Shown piece by piece: positions 21,215-32,114 of a stretch of DNA of 64,000 nt. The notes under the pieces were generated by a model. That model saw nothing but the letters and a program-made list of their open reading frames with translations, was not told the DNA's origin and made no database searches. This stretch comes from Branchiostoma floridae. Its lineage: Eukaryota; Chordata; Leptocardii; Amphioxiformes; Branchiostomatidae. A program made the position numbers and the translations under genes. Numbering within the stretch: position 1 is the stretch's first letter; each line of letters starts with the position of its first letter. Location of the stretch: the NCBI RefSeq assembly GCF_000003815.2, contig NC_049995.1, forward strand, positions 8,119,897 to 8,183,896, written 5' to 3'.

Positions 21215-24200
21215 GTAAGTACTGTTCCCTATCTTGGCTACAACTAGGGTTCTTTCAACTATCTATGGGGCCAGCTTTCTAAGAACTTCACAAAGACCTT
21301 ATCATGCATAGAATATGGATCGTAAACGTAGGAAAAAAGCACTAAACATCTTTACAATAGCTTCTTCAAACAGTGTCAGACGGAAAGAGTCACTACTTCT
21401 TGAGTTTAAGATCTGAAGAGTTAAACAGGGTGTTGATGTCAATCTATCAATCGACCTACTTGTTCATGTGTACCTTAAACCAAGGTCCTTGCTTAAACTC
21501 GTTCCTAACCGGTAAAAAGGAGAAAGAGAAAGACGCGACCTTCAAACTATCATTGTGAGGGCCAGCCGGCCACGTAGGCGTAGCATAAGGAAATGGCCGA
21601 GAATTACCGAATTCTAGATCTATACCAAGATATCTACCGAGATTCAGAACGAGTTGCGACGAACTATTCGTATTATCAATCCTTCAAGAACAAAGGGTAA
21701 TACTGTGCCGCAATCAGTTATAATTTGGATGGAAGATTAGTTGGGACTTAGAGCTCCAGTAGGGATAACTTTTATCATGGCCTGGCGGACAAAAGTTACC
21801 CTATTGTTACCAAAATCCCCTGGTAAATTCTTCACCCTAGTTGACCAAATCTTAACAACTTTAAAGTCAGTGTAGATTGTATGTTGTTGGAGAATACGGA
21901 GTCTCAATTTTTGGGTCAATGGGAAAAATTATACTAATCTGTATGGTAATTTTGCCCTAGTTTAGCTGTATGAGGAAACGATATGGGTTAGAGTCGCCCG
22001 GTCACTAACAATTCGGACAAATTTTTACGTTATGATCGTATTTGAAGAAATGCTATTTCTTGTATGTTTATCAGAAGTTTGACGGCGATATGTATTGGAT
22101 TTTTCTGTCAAAAGGTTTTTTGGGACCTCTGGGTACCTCCAGGCTGTTTGAACAAACTGTCTAAACTGGTCTCTAACCAAGGCAAAAATAAAATGTTGGT
22201 TTAGAGTTCTCGAAAGATCAAAAATTTGATCTCAACTCTAGGTTTGACCGAGAGAAGGGCGCAAGGAATCTACTATGTCTATGAGTATGTTCCCCACAAT
22301 CTCCAAACAGATCTTGCGGTGTCATAAGATAGCCAGTATCCTAAGCTGGGGAATTAGAGTTTAGCCGGCAGAGGAGTTTCATTGCACCCCGGTGAAGTTT
22401 TGAGGGACAAAATCTCAAAATTTTGAGGGACAAACTTCAAATGAGTTTTGTGCCACACTCTTGATGATACAATAGAAAAGGTAAAAAAGTTTCAATTTTC
22501 ATTATCAAGAAGGGCGAAAAACGGTTCGAGATTTTGTCCACGTGTCGAAAAGCAAAATTCTAGGCGACACTGAAAATGTTGTCCGCTTTCACCTCGCATA
22601 TCTGGGGGAAATTGTACTCTATCTTGCCAATCAAAAAACACATCTTCAACATGAATTTAGTCCGTCAATAGGTCTTTTAGGGACTATCTTTAAAGTATGG
22701 CGGTTTGATATTGTGTCTATCATGAAGTCACAGGCGGAAATTCCAGGGCCGACGATCTTTAACAAAAGAACCGATCGTCAGAGTAGATAAGAAGATAAAG
22801 GCACGGCCAAAACTTTTCTATGAACACCACTGTGCGCGGATTGTGCTTTATTCTGCCTTTTTTGGGGGCAAGTTTTAGAACTTGGTTGTCGAACTGCTTG
22901 GTCACATTGATACACCCGGACGATAGAAATGTACAAATCAGACAAACAAAAAAACACCATAAAAAACAAACGGGTGATTTCTAAAAGATATCTACTAGCG
23001 TCTCTGCCGACTGAAATGTAGTTGCCTCCTTCACAGACTTAAAAAAAGCGTTGGAGATTGTGTTTTGGGGAGATCCTGATTTTCAATGTGGGGCAGAGTT
23101 TCTAATACTGGGAAAGGAACTTTGGTCGGTCCAAGCAGGACCTGGCCATTGCTAGGAGGAGTACAGATTTGTTAGGCTAAGGTTTTTGCAAAGTAGCCAT
23201 GTTCACAGCCAAGTGGTGAAGAAAACAAAGGCCTTCCATTGAATAATTGAATGAAGAACTTTAATGTACAAAATGTCTACTGGATTCAGTAAAGTTCTCA
23301 AGAAAAGAATAGTTTACAGACACATCTGTGCAGGGTTGTAGCCAGCCTGAAATCATTTTCAGTCCCATTGATTTTGAATGGAATCCTATCGAGCACCGAA
23401 GGCATGGCGTGACGTTGCGCGTCATTTCTAGGGGTCTGGGTCCCAGAAAATGTTTAAATCAAGACCCTCTGAAATACTATTTCCTGCATTTTGAGGTGCA
23501 AATTTTGCTTGTAGACTAAGCTGTTCAATGGCATCTGTTTTGATGAGGAAGAACACATGGGTTTCAGTTTTTTTATATCTTTACATATCAATTTTTGGGG
23601 CCTCCCAGAGGCCTCCAGGGGACAGAATGGGGAGGATTTTTTTCCAGTCCCCAGCTGCAAAATTCCTTCAAAGGACTGAAGGACAGGTGCTGGCTACAAC
23701 CATGCATCTGTGCATTGGCTGTGCACATATTACCGTTTTTAGTCCAGTACATGTAGATGAACCAAGGAGGTTAAAATAGTAAACTCAACTTATTCAAGCT
23801 TTTCTGTGACGGTGGAAATTTAAGAAAAAAATCTGCACTTCTTTAACAGGACATATTTTTCTAGAATATCCACAGATTTTTGGCCAATTTCCGTCATGTT
23901 CTATCGAATCTATTCTGACCGATTTCTACAACTTTTCAAGTCGGTTAGAATGTCGCGAAACTCAAATGTCAGAAATTTCATGTCTAGTTAGACTGTTACA
24001 TCATTCCCTTTCTTCTTGACGCGCTTCATTTCGCACTGTGTAATTTCATAGGTCGCTGGTGTAGATCATTGCAATTGTCGGCATGTTATGGGTGGGGTTA
24101 ATTGTCACTTCACACGAAGACTGTCAACGCAAAAGGCCAGGGACAGTCATCGCCCTTGTGAAGCCGGCTTTACGATTCATGGGAAAGCCGGCCGAATTTG

Positions 24201-27200
24201 TAGATCGGTCGGAGCTCGCCGAATTCCAACATCGCCCGAGCTTCGGCTGTAATTTTCGCTGAAAAACTGCCCCTTCACAAATTGGTTGGGGCTTGGACGA
24301 CATCTATCCGACACTAATGATTATATATCCCCGATGGGGTAGCGTGTCTTTGACATTGGCTGAGATGATCATGAAAATCGACGAACCGGTAAAAAGCTAA
24401 TATTTGGATAAGCTTTAACTTCTGACTTTTGGGAAATATGTAGGGCATGAGTGAGTTGGACGGGCACCCTAAAAACTATCATTTTGCGATGGACCAATTT
24501 GCAATCCAAAATCTCATAAAAACTTCAAAAATCGTCGCCGAGTCCTGGCTGAAGTTAACGCAGCGCCCCGCATCGTCCGAAGCCCACGTAGTCGCCCAAA
24601 CTCCGACCATTCTCCGGCTGAAAATGCCCATTCGGAGCTCGTCGACAAGACGGCCAAGCTAAATTCTTGATTTGTGACTCCACTGAAGAGTAAAGCTTGA
24701 CTTTGTACGTCTGAAGGAAACAACTTTTTTTTTAATATGTCTCTGTGGTGCTCAGTGCAGTGGACGAGGGTCGACGGGCGAAAACTGCGCCTGCGTTTTT
24801 TAAAGATCCCCTGCTTCCCTGTAGTCGTATCAGTCTACTGGTATAAACTGTTTGTCTTGTACGTTTCGTATGTCTTTATTTTCATTGGATGTGTCAAGTT
24901 GGCAGGAGTGGGTTGGTGGGAGCTCGGCGGACAAGTAACCTGTCGTTGGTAGCTTGACACATATCTTTTTCATTCCTTTCTCTCTTGTATATTCTTTGAA
25001 ATGTTGACAAAACAAATGAAGAAAAAATCTCAGGTCTCTTTTGTCTAGTTTTCCTTCTTTTGTGATTTTGTTATACCCACTAGGTTAAGTGCAGGTAGTA
25101 CAAAATAATAGTTGACAAATGTAAACATACATTCAATGTTCAAAGATGGGGTATGTGTTCAATTTGTGCTTTGTATCTAATATTCACCGTAGCAGGCGCC
25201 TCTAATACTGTGCAATGGTTAAGTACGAACATGTAGCTCTTAGACAAGGAGGAAGGCGGGCATAATACAGAAGAAAAATTTTGGCGCGGTATTATTTTTG
25301 AGTTCGTGGTGAAAAAAACAACAACGGCGAAAATAAAACGAACGGGAATATTTTGTGCATTTACAGTAAATGCAGCAAGGACAAACCGCATTTTACTGAT
25401 CCGGCGACGGATCCTTTGATCTTCTTCGAGATTATGAGATTAAGTTCTTAAGAAACAGAGATCGTGTAGCCATGTAACTATCTACCGGTCTTGTATGATT
25501 GTGTTTTGCCGGTCTGTTAAACATTGACCTTTTTCTGACAACCGATCTTTCTGAAAGTCCACCCCCACCCCATAGACCCCGTAAAAACTCCAACAGTGTG
25601 CACCAGTTGAGCTGGGCGGGCAAGCAAAGCGTCTATCACCGCGAAGCTTCCTGTGAGTTCACGGTGAGAGTTGTTACCGGGCTGAGTTCACCAGCCCCAC
25701 ATAATTCGCGGTTCGGCTGCCATGCAGTTGTCTCGTCGGGTTGGGCGGGTCTTAATTACCAGTTCACACGAAAGTCGTCAACGCCAAAGGCCATGCACTC
25801 AATCGGCCACTTTGTGTCTCTGATCACTTGAAGATAACAACAACACTGGAGGCTTAGAAAAAAAGACTGCAATGATTTGTCTGATAGTGGTCTAACTAAC
25901 TGTACGTAGAATTTGATCAGTTCTAACATATTCTGTACCTTGAAATTGATAAGGAAACCCCTACTAAAGAAATAAGAACGCGAAAAAAGTTAGCTACGTA
26001 ACTTGATTAATAACAAATATTTGATAATTTGGCCTAATTATCGAGGGGATGTGCCTTTTGGGTGGTTTCTGTGCCCTTTGTGTCCTTTTCCATTGTTTTG
26101 AAATTGTTTTAAATTTTCTAAATGATATTAGATCGTTTGCATTTGGTAGCGAGGTGAAAAGCGTTCTGCTTCCTGAAATTAGCGTAATTTGTGGGCGGTT
26201 TTATAGGCTTTGACGTGTTAAGTGTCGTCGGAACCCCCTTGAAGCCCCTCCTTAATACGCAAGTGAGGAAGCAAGGTCACTTGTTGCCGGGCTAGGTTGA
26301 TCTGGTGCACAAAATTACAGCTTGACCTTTTTATGTCACCTTTCAGACAACACACCCTCCCACTCCACCTCTATTGTTATGTGTTCTCCTGTCTTAAATT
26401 GGTAGAGATATACGGGCGCTGGCGTAGGAAGACAAAAAATGATAGGGGGCACTTGTGTCTCAAAACAAACAAAAAATATTTTTGATCAAGAGCACGTTTA
26501 CTAAATACCAAACATACCGAACAATACAAGCTCTGTTGTCTGTCACGAAAAAGGTCATAAAATTCTTGTCGACGGTCGTGTTTTTTTGTAGTCAAAATCA
26601 AAGCCCAGTAGTTAAAATTCTACGACCAAAACGACTGAACTACTGATGTGACCATACCCTGGCTTCTTTTTAGAATCCGGAGGGTTGTTTTAGAAGCAAA
26701 CTGGTTTCTTGTAGAATCTAGGGGGTTCTTTTTAGAATCTAGAGGGTTCTGTTAAAATCTAGATCATTTTACAATCAAGGGGTACTTTTGGAATCTAGAG
26801 GGTTCTTTAAGAATCTAGAGGGTTCTTTTGAATTTTTTAAAAACAAAGTTGCTTGTTTTAGAATCTAGACGGTTCTTTCTTGAATCTAGAGGGTTCTTTT
26901 AAGAATCTTCAGGGTCCTTTTGGAACCTAGAGAGTTCTTTTAGAAACAAACCAGTAACTTTTAGAATGTAGAGGGTTTTTCTCTAGAATCTAGAGGGTTC
27001 TGTTAAAATCTGTGTGGTTCTTTTTAGAATCTTGAGGGTATTTTTAGTATGTAGGGCGTTCTTTTTAAACTTAAGAAAAATGGTTGATTTTAGAATCGAA
27101 TTGACTCGTTCCTGTGGAAGGTTCTTGTAGAATGTATCGAGCGTTATCTTAGAATCTAGAGTGTTTGTTTATAGTTAAGAGGTTTATTTTAGAATTTCGA

Positions 27201-30200
27201 GGGCTTTTTAGAATATCTACAGTTTTCTTTAGCATCAAAAAGCTTTTGCTTATTAGATATGTAGCTACAACACCACCCCTAAGGGCCAAAATGCAAAGTA
27301 CGTAGTATTTGAGTAGCATTAAGTCCACATGTACAGTGATCTGTTCTTGCGGATGTCACATTGTCTTTGGTATTCTCGTTGTGCATTTACCGTATGATGA
27401 TTAGGGCACGTTTACACCTGATGAGTTTTGTTTCGCATATTCTGTCTCATTCAAAGTTTGCGGTCATTTTTTTTTGTAGGGTAGGTCAAAACTGAAAAGT
27501 AATTTCTTTGCCGCAAACTTTAGTAATTACCAAAGCTAAAGAATGATATTACGCAACTCGATTTGAATATACGTACACGTGTGGACGGGCCCCAACGCAA
27601 TGACGCATGTACCCTGAAGGTACACATTCCTCGGTAAACGTTCTCTGTCCAGAGACGCTACCTTAGCATGGCTGCAACCTATCCTTCATAAAAAAAGTCC
27701 ATCATTTATGAAATAAGTTATAAAAACTTTGCATAACTGTCATATTTGTGTTGACGTGACCTCCTTTGAGTCCTATATTCACTAATGCGTAACAATTGTT
27801 TTGCTCGTTTTGTTCATGTCACTTGATGGGCAAACTTTTATTTTCACTGGCTGGGGGGGGGGCGGCGCTAGTACGCCTTTATCCGTTGGGTAACCTATAT
27901 CCGTTGCTTTTAAAAACAGGGTATTTGGGGACACGTAGACAGATGTTGGTTTAGATTTAACAATATTTTCAGGATATTGCAGTTTAATACTTCCACCCGT
28001 CAAGTTGATATCATAAATACTTTTTAAAAACAACGGATATAGGTTACCCCGCGGATAAAGGTGAACTAGTGTTACCAGGACAGTAGTAACAAACCGTTTT
28101 AGAGAAAATTCGCGCCACAAAAAAATAAAGAAGATGTTGGCGATAACAACCTTGTCAACAGTAGGGCCAGCCGTCGAACTGGTTCATTACGATATGACCT
28201 TTCGATCATAATTATTTTGGGGAGGGGGGCATTGTTCGTGTAACGCCATTTACAAAAGCTGAAAATGATGCGCTTATTTTTTTTGTAAATAATGGAAATT
28301 CTATGGAAAGTGTGTACTGAAATCGACAAAAGTTATGAGAGAGGGTAGCGTGACTTCTCGGAACCAATCAGCGCCTTTCTGAGAATACACGTCACACAAG
28401 GTGCAGCCTACGTCATCCAAATGGGGGGGGGGGGGGGTCAGTTATTCCTCTATTAGTTCTAACTTTATTTTCATATCTTCTAACGCCCTCCGGGAAGTTA
28501 TTGTGTAAACTAACCTATTTGTGACGTCTCAGAGTATCCCATGATCACTTTTCTCCATGCCTTCATCAATTACTAAGATTTGTGTCTTTTTTCTTCTAAA
28601 ATCATGCTATTTATCTTATGGATCATATTCAATTGGTAGAGTCTTTGGTCATACAAATCAAAATTTCGTCGCAGTGTTTTCCATTCAATGGAAAGTGGGC
28701 TTGGAACTAGATAACGATACGTACCCCGCTCAAATGCCATGAGGAATATGGGTGGAGCTTTTTGCTTAAATCGACAGAGGGTGCTCTTGCACCGTCCAAT
28801 TTGAGTCGGTCTGCATTTCGCGGAAGAAGACGGAGTGTACGTACCTTTAACGTCAGCACCCAAACAAGGGATAGGCGGGGCAAGGCAGTACACACATTTT
28901 CGAATGTTTCGAATGTAATGAAAACCACCGCGAACATTTCTGTATTAACGTATTATAATTTATGATGACAATGAATTGACGTTGCTTTCTTGCTACGTTT
29001 TTTTCAGGACTTACGTTGGTTTTGCTCTTGCTCTTGCTGTCCTGTTCATCGCAAGTCCAGTGGAAGGAGGAAAGAAACGTACGTTGGCGCTATTTCTATT
29101 TATCGCACTGTTTCATGTATTCTCTCTTTGCTTACGTGGATAATATATGTGACGTTATATGTTGACGAAAATGTGTACCAAGAACTAAACTTTGGAGTCT
29201 AGGGGGTTGTCTTTAGAATACAGAGATATCGTTTAAGAATGCAGAGGGTTCCTTGTAGAATGTGGTGGGTTCTTTCTAGAATCTAATTATTTGTCAGAAT
29301 CTAGAGATGTATTTCAGAGGTTAACGTTGTTTTTATTATCTAAAATGGACTCCGTTTCTTAGAATCAAGAGGGTTCTGTTATTTGGGAAGGGGTTCTTTT
29401 TAGTTCGGTTTTTTAGGATGCAGTGTATTATCTTTAGAATCTTGTTCTTTTCTTATAATCGAGAGAATAAGGTCTTTTCAGACAGTAAATGGCTCTTTTT
29501 ATGATCTGAAAGATTCTTTTTAGGATGTAAAATGCTATTTTTAGATCAACATAGTTCTTTTCTGGATTTATAAATGGCTTTTTTTAAAAATCTAATGGGT
29601 TCTTTTTAGAATCTAAAGGGTTTCTTTTGGGTTCTAATAGGAATATACTAGCCTGGGTACCATCCGGATAGTAGTTCGCTCCTATGTTCGCTTCACAGAG
29701 AAGCGACTGTATATAGTGTATAATGAATGTCAGAGCTAGAAGCGACTGTATATAGTATATAATGAACGTCGGAGCGAACTACTTTCCGGATGGTACCCAG
29801 GCTCGGAATATACAGGGTCCTATTAGGAATATAATTGAATGATTGTACACTTTCGCCCAACCGATCGAGCTAAGTACAGGTCACAACAAGTCAAAACATA
29901 TATACATATAAAAGTATCACAAATCTAGTCTAACACAAAAGTTCGGCTTCTTCTCGCTTCTTGGTAATAGTGAAAATGTAGGACTGTATGGGTTTAGCTA
30001 TGGTTGGTTTGTCAAAACGCATGAAGAATATAAACTTGTCAGTGCTACTCATGTGTCTAAAATGAGGGAATCTACTTTCTATGTAACTAAATAAAGTATT
30101 TCTATCATTGACATACATATCACAATCAACAGTGAAGTGCACTTCATCTTCTACTATGTATAGAGGGTTCCTCATACATGCCAATGTTGATAATGATATT

Positions 30201-32114
30201 TTCCCCCATACAGCACAATGCAGTGCTATGGTTTATCCTAATGTTGACTGCACCAGCTGCACGTACAATAATGCTCCTGTAGCAACGGCTTCAACGTACA
30301 AGAAGAAGACCATCTGCACCTGTGAATGCGATTTTGGCTGCGTGAGAAGCAGCGGCAAAGCAGTGAGGGAGTGTAAAATCAGGCCTAGGCGTTGGAGCCC
30401 CTCCCCCAGACTTGAGTGCAGTTGTAAGTAAAACTAGTTAATTCTCCTTCATCCGCGGGGTAACCTATATCCGTTGTTGGATTAACTCCGGTCTTTGGGC
30501 GCTACCATTTTGTGTATGATGGGAAGGGATGTTGCGAAATCTGATATGTTAAAGATGACGTGGGATGTTATGAGCATGTTGCTGCGGTCTTGTGAACTTT
30601 TGTTATACACCGAAAACCTCATGTGCATTGTATACTACACTGAACGACCTGTCACACCTAACCTTTACATGTCTCGTTGTAAGCGTCGAGGATGGCTCTA
30701 CCGTATGTGGTGGTGCAACACTGTTATTAAATACCATTTTATTACTCTGTTCATTAGGCAGGTCTTGTGCCGGTCCACCGACACCACCCTTCGACTACAC
30801 ATCTAGTGACTGCACCGGGGGACCATTTGGTTTCGGCACTATCTGTACGTTCGAATGTCCGGCCACCCACACTGTTACAGTCCCAGACGAAAACAGGCAG
30901 CACTACTGTGAGGACGGTAGATGGGTGCCTCATGGGAACGTACTAGATGGATGCGGTGAGTACTGTACCTTATTTATAGCTAAATGATGATCATAAAATG
31001 CACCTAGGTAGCCAGTGAAACGCTCCACCTTACTACTCCAGGTCCAGTATATGACCGGCCTCCTAGAAGAGAGGTCAGTTATTATTTTACAACCCCAGAC
31101 AGCAGAGTTTGTTACACAGACTACTACAATGCTTTTGAAAGAAAATACTCCATAGAGGTCGAAATGACTTTTTTTTTATTATTCTAAATAACACTTGTTC
31201 TCCATTTCATAGCTCTAAATGGAGGATGGTCTGACTGGGTGGATGGCGGATGTAGCGTGACCTGCGGCAGCGGCACCCAGACCCAGACCCGTACCTGCGA
31301 CAACCCGACACCCGAAGCAGGAGGCGCTGAGTGCACCCGGGAGGACAGCACAATGACGACATCGGCAGACAGGGTTGAGACCAAATCGGGCGTCGCATGC
31401 GATTTGGCTCCCTGTCCTCCGGTGGATGGAGGATGGTCCGACTGGGTGGATGGCGCATGTAGCGTGACCTGCGGCGGCGGCATGTACACCCGTACCCGTG
31501 ACTGCAACAACCCCGCACCCGCAAACGGAGGCGCTGAGTGCACGCTGGAGGACGGCACAATGACGGCAGAGGGTGACAGGACTGAGACCGTGGAATCCGG
31601 ATGCAACGAGGACGCCTGCCCGACCGGAGAAGTGCCTACGGTGTTGCCGACAGGAAGTGAGAAAGAATTTTGTCTTCGAATTCAGTCAGGCCCCTTTTCA
31701 CTGGACATCATATATTAGGCCCATTTTCTATCCTTGAGCGATAATTTGCATGGCATATATATATATTGTATCAGAAATCTGAAATCATTAACGATCCAAC
31801 GCTAGTTTACCTTTAACCTCGGGGTAACTTTTATCCGTTGCATTTAAAAACACGGTGTTTAGGGATACACACGGTAGTTTTAAATACGCACAGTAGTTTT
31901 AAATAGCAATATTCTCAAAATATAACAGTTTGAAACCAAGAACCATGTTTTTAAATACAACGGATATTGGTTACCCCATGGTTTAAGGTGAGCTAGGGTT
32001 ACATGCAATGAGATATCTTTCCAACATTGTCACGCTTAAAGGTGAAGGAGATTTTGGTGAAATGCAACTCTCGTTACTATCATTTGTTCGTTTTTTTTTC
32101 TTCCAGGCGCTTGA
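21210..32114 (+). CDS. gene B: secreted Sushi-TSP1 protein (6 exons, 311 aa)
   Basis: The six exons are 21210-21214, 29008-29078, 30214-30423, 30758-30955, 31213-31656 and 32107-32114; all introns are GT-AG. Residues 1-25 are a signal peptide (YVGFALALAVLFIASPVEG core). Residues 26-95 are a cysteine-rich Sushi-like domain sharing a C..GCVRS..K motif with gene A. Residues 96-161 are a Sushi domain. Residues 162-300 or so are two thrombospondin type-1 repeats with WSDW C-mannosylation and CSVTC O-fucosylation consensus sites. The tail reads PTGEVPTVLPTGSA. Intron 1 is phase 2 within an Arg codon and all later introns are phase 1, exactly as in gene A; 936 nt is a multiple of three. TSP1 and Sushi modules usually mediate extracellular binding. 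The specific ligand is unknown. The gene is a tandem paralogue of gene A with a swapped central module. Confidence 0.8.
23331..23703. mobile_element. hAT-like non-autonomous element
   Basis: The ends CAGGGTTGTAGCCAGC and GCTGGCTACAACCATG are inverted repeats about 370 bp apart. The interior word GAAATACTATTTCCTGCATT recurs in diverged form in the element at 62456-62746. CAGGG-type termini are typical of hAT elements; the superfamily is inferred. Confidence 0.6.
24975..25085 (+). repeat. dispersed repeat (TTGTATATTCTTTG family), copy 2
   Basis: CTCTCTTGTATATTCTTTGA, CTCTTTTGTCTAGTTTTCC and GTGATTTTGTTATACCC match the copy at 11443. It lies in gene B intron 1. Confidence 0.6.
26660..27245. repeat. 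degenerate minisatellite, TTTTAGAATCTAGAGGGTTC units, part 1
   Basis: Roughly twenty or more imperfect units of about 20 bp built on AGAATCTAGAGGGTTCTTTT (many with a TCTAGA core). Indels and substitutions vary from unit to unit. It lies in gene B intron 1. Confidence 0.85.
27866..28075. mobile_element. CCTTTATCCGCGGGGTAACC MITE, copy 2
   Basis: CGCCTTTATCCGTTGGGTAACC with ATATCCGTTGC on the left, and CAACGGATATAGGTTACCCC then GCGGATAAAGGTG on the right. It is a full-length copy of about 210 bp in gene B intron 1. Confidence 0.85.
28423..28437. repeat. poly(G) tract
   Basis: Fifteen consecutive G residues. The exact length is likely to vary between haplotypes or to be mis-sequenced. Confidence 0.9.
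29008..29078 (+). CDS. gene B exon 2 (signal peptide)
   Basis: The acceptor is TACGTTTTTTTCAG and the donor is GTACGT; 71 nt. It joins to give a 25-residue leader with likely cleavage near SPVEG. The coding total to this point is 76 nt, as in gene A. Confidence 0.8.
29190..29645. repeat. degenerate minisatellite, part 2
   Basis: The same TTTAGAATCTA..GGGTTCTTT units as in 26660-27245, now in intron 2 of gene B. Units such as TTTTTAGAATCTAAAGGGTT are recognisable. The short exon 2 therefore sits between two arrays of the same repeat. Confidence 0.8.
29649..29804. mobile_element. 156-bp hairpin MITE with 9-bp target duplication
   Basis: The ends TAGCCTGGGTACCATCCGGA and TCCGGATGGTACCCAGGCTC are inverted repeats that extend through GTAGTTCGCTCC / GGAGCGAACTAC. 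The element is flanked on both sides by GGAATATAC (29640-29648 and 29805-29813), which is a target-site duplication. The interior holds a direct repeat of GAAGCGACTGTATATAGT. Confidence 0.9.
29830..30205 (-). mobile_element. LINE remnant abutting gene B exon 3
   Basis: The minus-strand frame at 29930-30184 reads VEDEVHFTVDCDMYVNDRN then TLFSY, matching the C-terminal pattern of the LINE at 7114-7640. The 3' segment (GTACACTTTCGC ... GTACAGGTC) also matches. It ends about ten bases before the exon 3 acceptor. Confidence 0.7.
30214..30423 (+). CDS. gene B exon 3 (cysteine-rich Sushi-like domain)
   Basis: The acceptor is TTTTCCCCCATACAG and the donor is GTAAGT; 210 nt, phase 1-1. It encodes PQCSAMVYPNVDCTSC ... 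TICTCECDFGCVRSSGK ... RECK ... RRWS ... LECS. It aligns with gene A exon 3 around the GCVRS motif. The acceptor lies only a few bases beyond a LINE remnant. Confidence 0.8.
30443..30481. mobile_element. MITE fragment, copy 3
   Basis: Only the terminal block CATCCGCGGGGTAACCTATATCCGTTG-like sequence remains, in gene B intron 3. Confidence 0.7.
30758..30955 (+). CDS. gene B exon 4 (Sushi/CCP domain)
   Basis: The acceptor is TTCATTAG at 30756-30757 and the donor is GTGAGT; 198 nt, phase 1-1. It encodes GFGTICTFECPATH, HYCEDGRWV and LDGC. The acceptor four bases further on (GGCAG) would put the exon in a cysteine-poor frame and was rejected. Confidence 0.85.
31213..31656 (+). CDS. gene B exon 5 (two TSP1 repeats and tail)
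   Basis: A 444-nt, phase 1-1 exon between acceptor CATTTCATAG and donor GTGAGA. Two copies of GGWSDWVDG.CSVTCG.G encode TSP1 modules in tandem, each followed by ECT.ED.TMT and a Glu-Thr stretch before the last cysteines. The copies remain similar at nucleotide level. The last 11 codons are the tail motif shared with gene A exon 6. Confidence 0.9.
31798..32002. mobile_element. CCTTTATCCGCGGGGTAACC MITE, copy 4
   Basis: The termini are TTTACCTTTAACCTCGGGGT and GGTTACCCCATGGTTTAAGG. The copy is diverged and occupies much of gene B intron 5. Confidence 0.8.
32107..32114 (+). CDS. gene B exon 6 (last codons and stop)
   Basis: After acceptor TTTCTTCCAG the frame gives Ser-Ala-stop (GCGCTTGA). The exon contributes only eight coding bases, parallel to the short last exon of gene A. 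Confidence 0.6.

Noticed and set aside
30762..30955. Alternative acceptor for gene B exon 4 at GGCAG
   Set aside because: It shifts the frame so that Sushi cysteines are lost; the TTCATTAG acceptor at 30757 gives a 198-nt phase 1-1 exon identical in length to gene A's.
31184..31606. 140-codon minus-strand open frame
   Set aside because: It is the antisense of the two TSP1 repeats of gene B; the plus-strand frame has TSP1 signatures and splice sites, while this one is Pro/Ser-rich without any family pattern.
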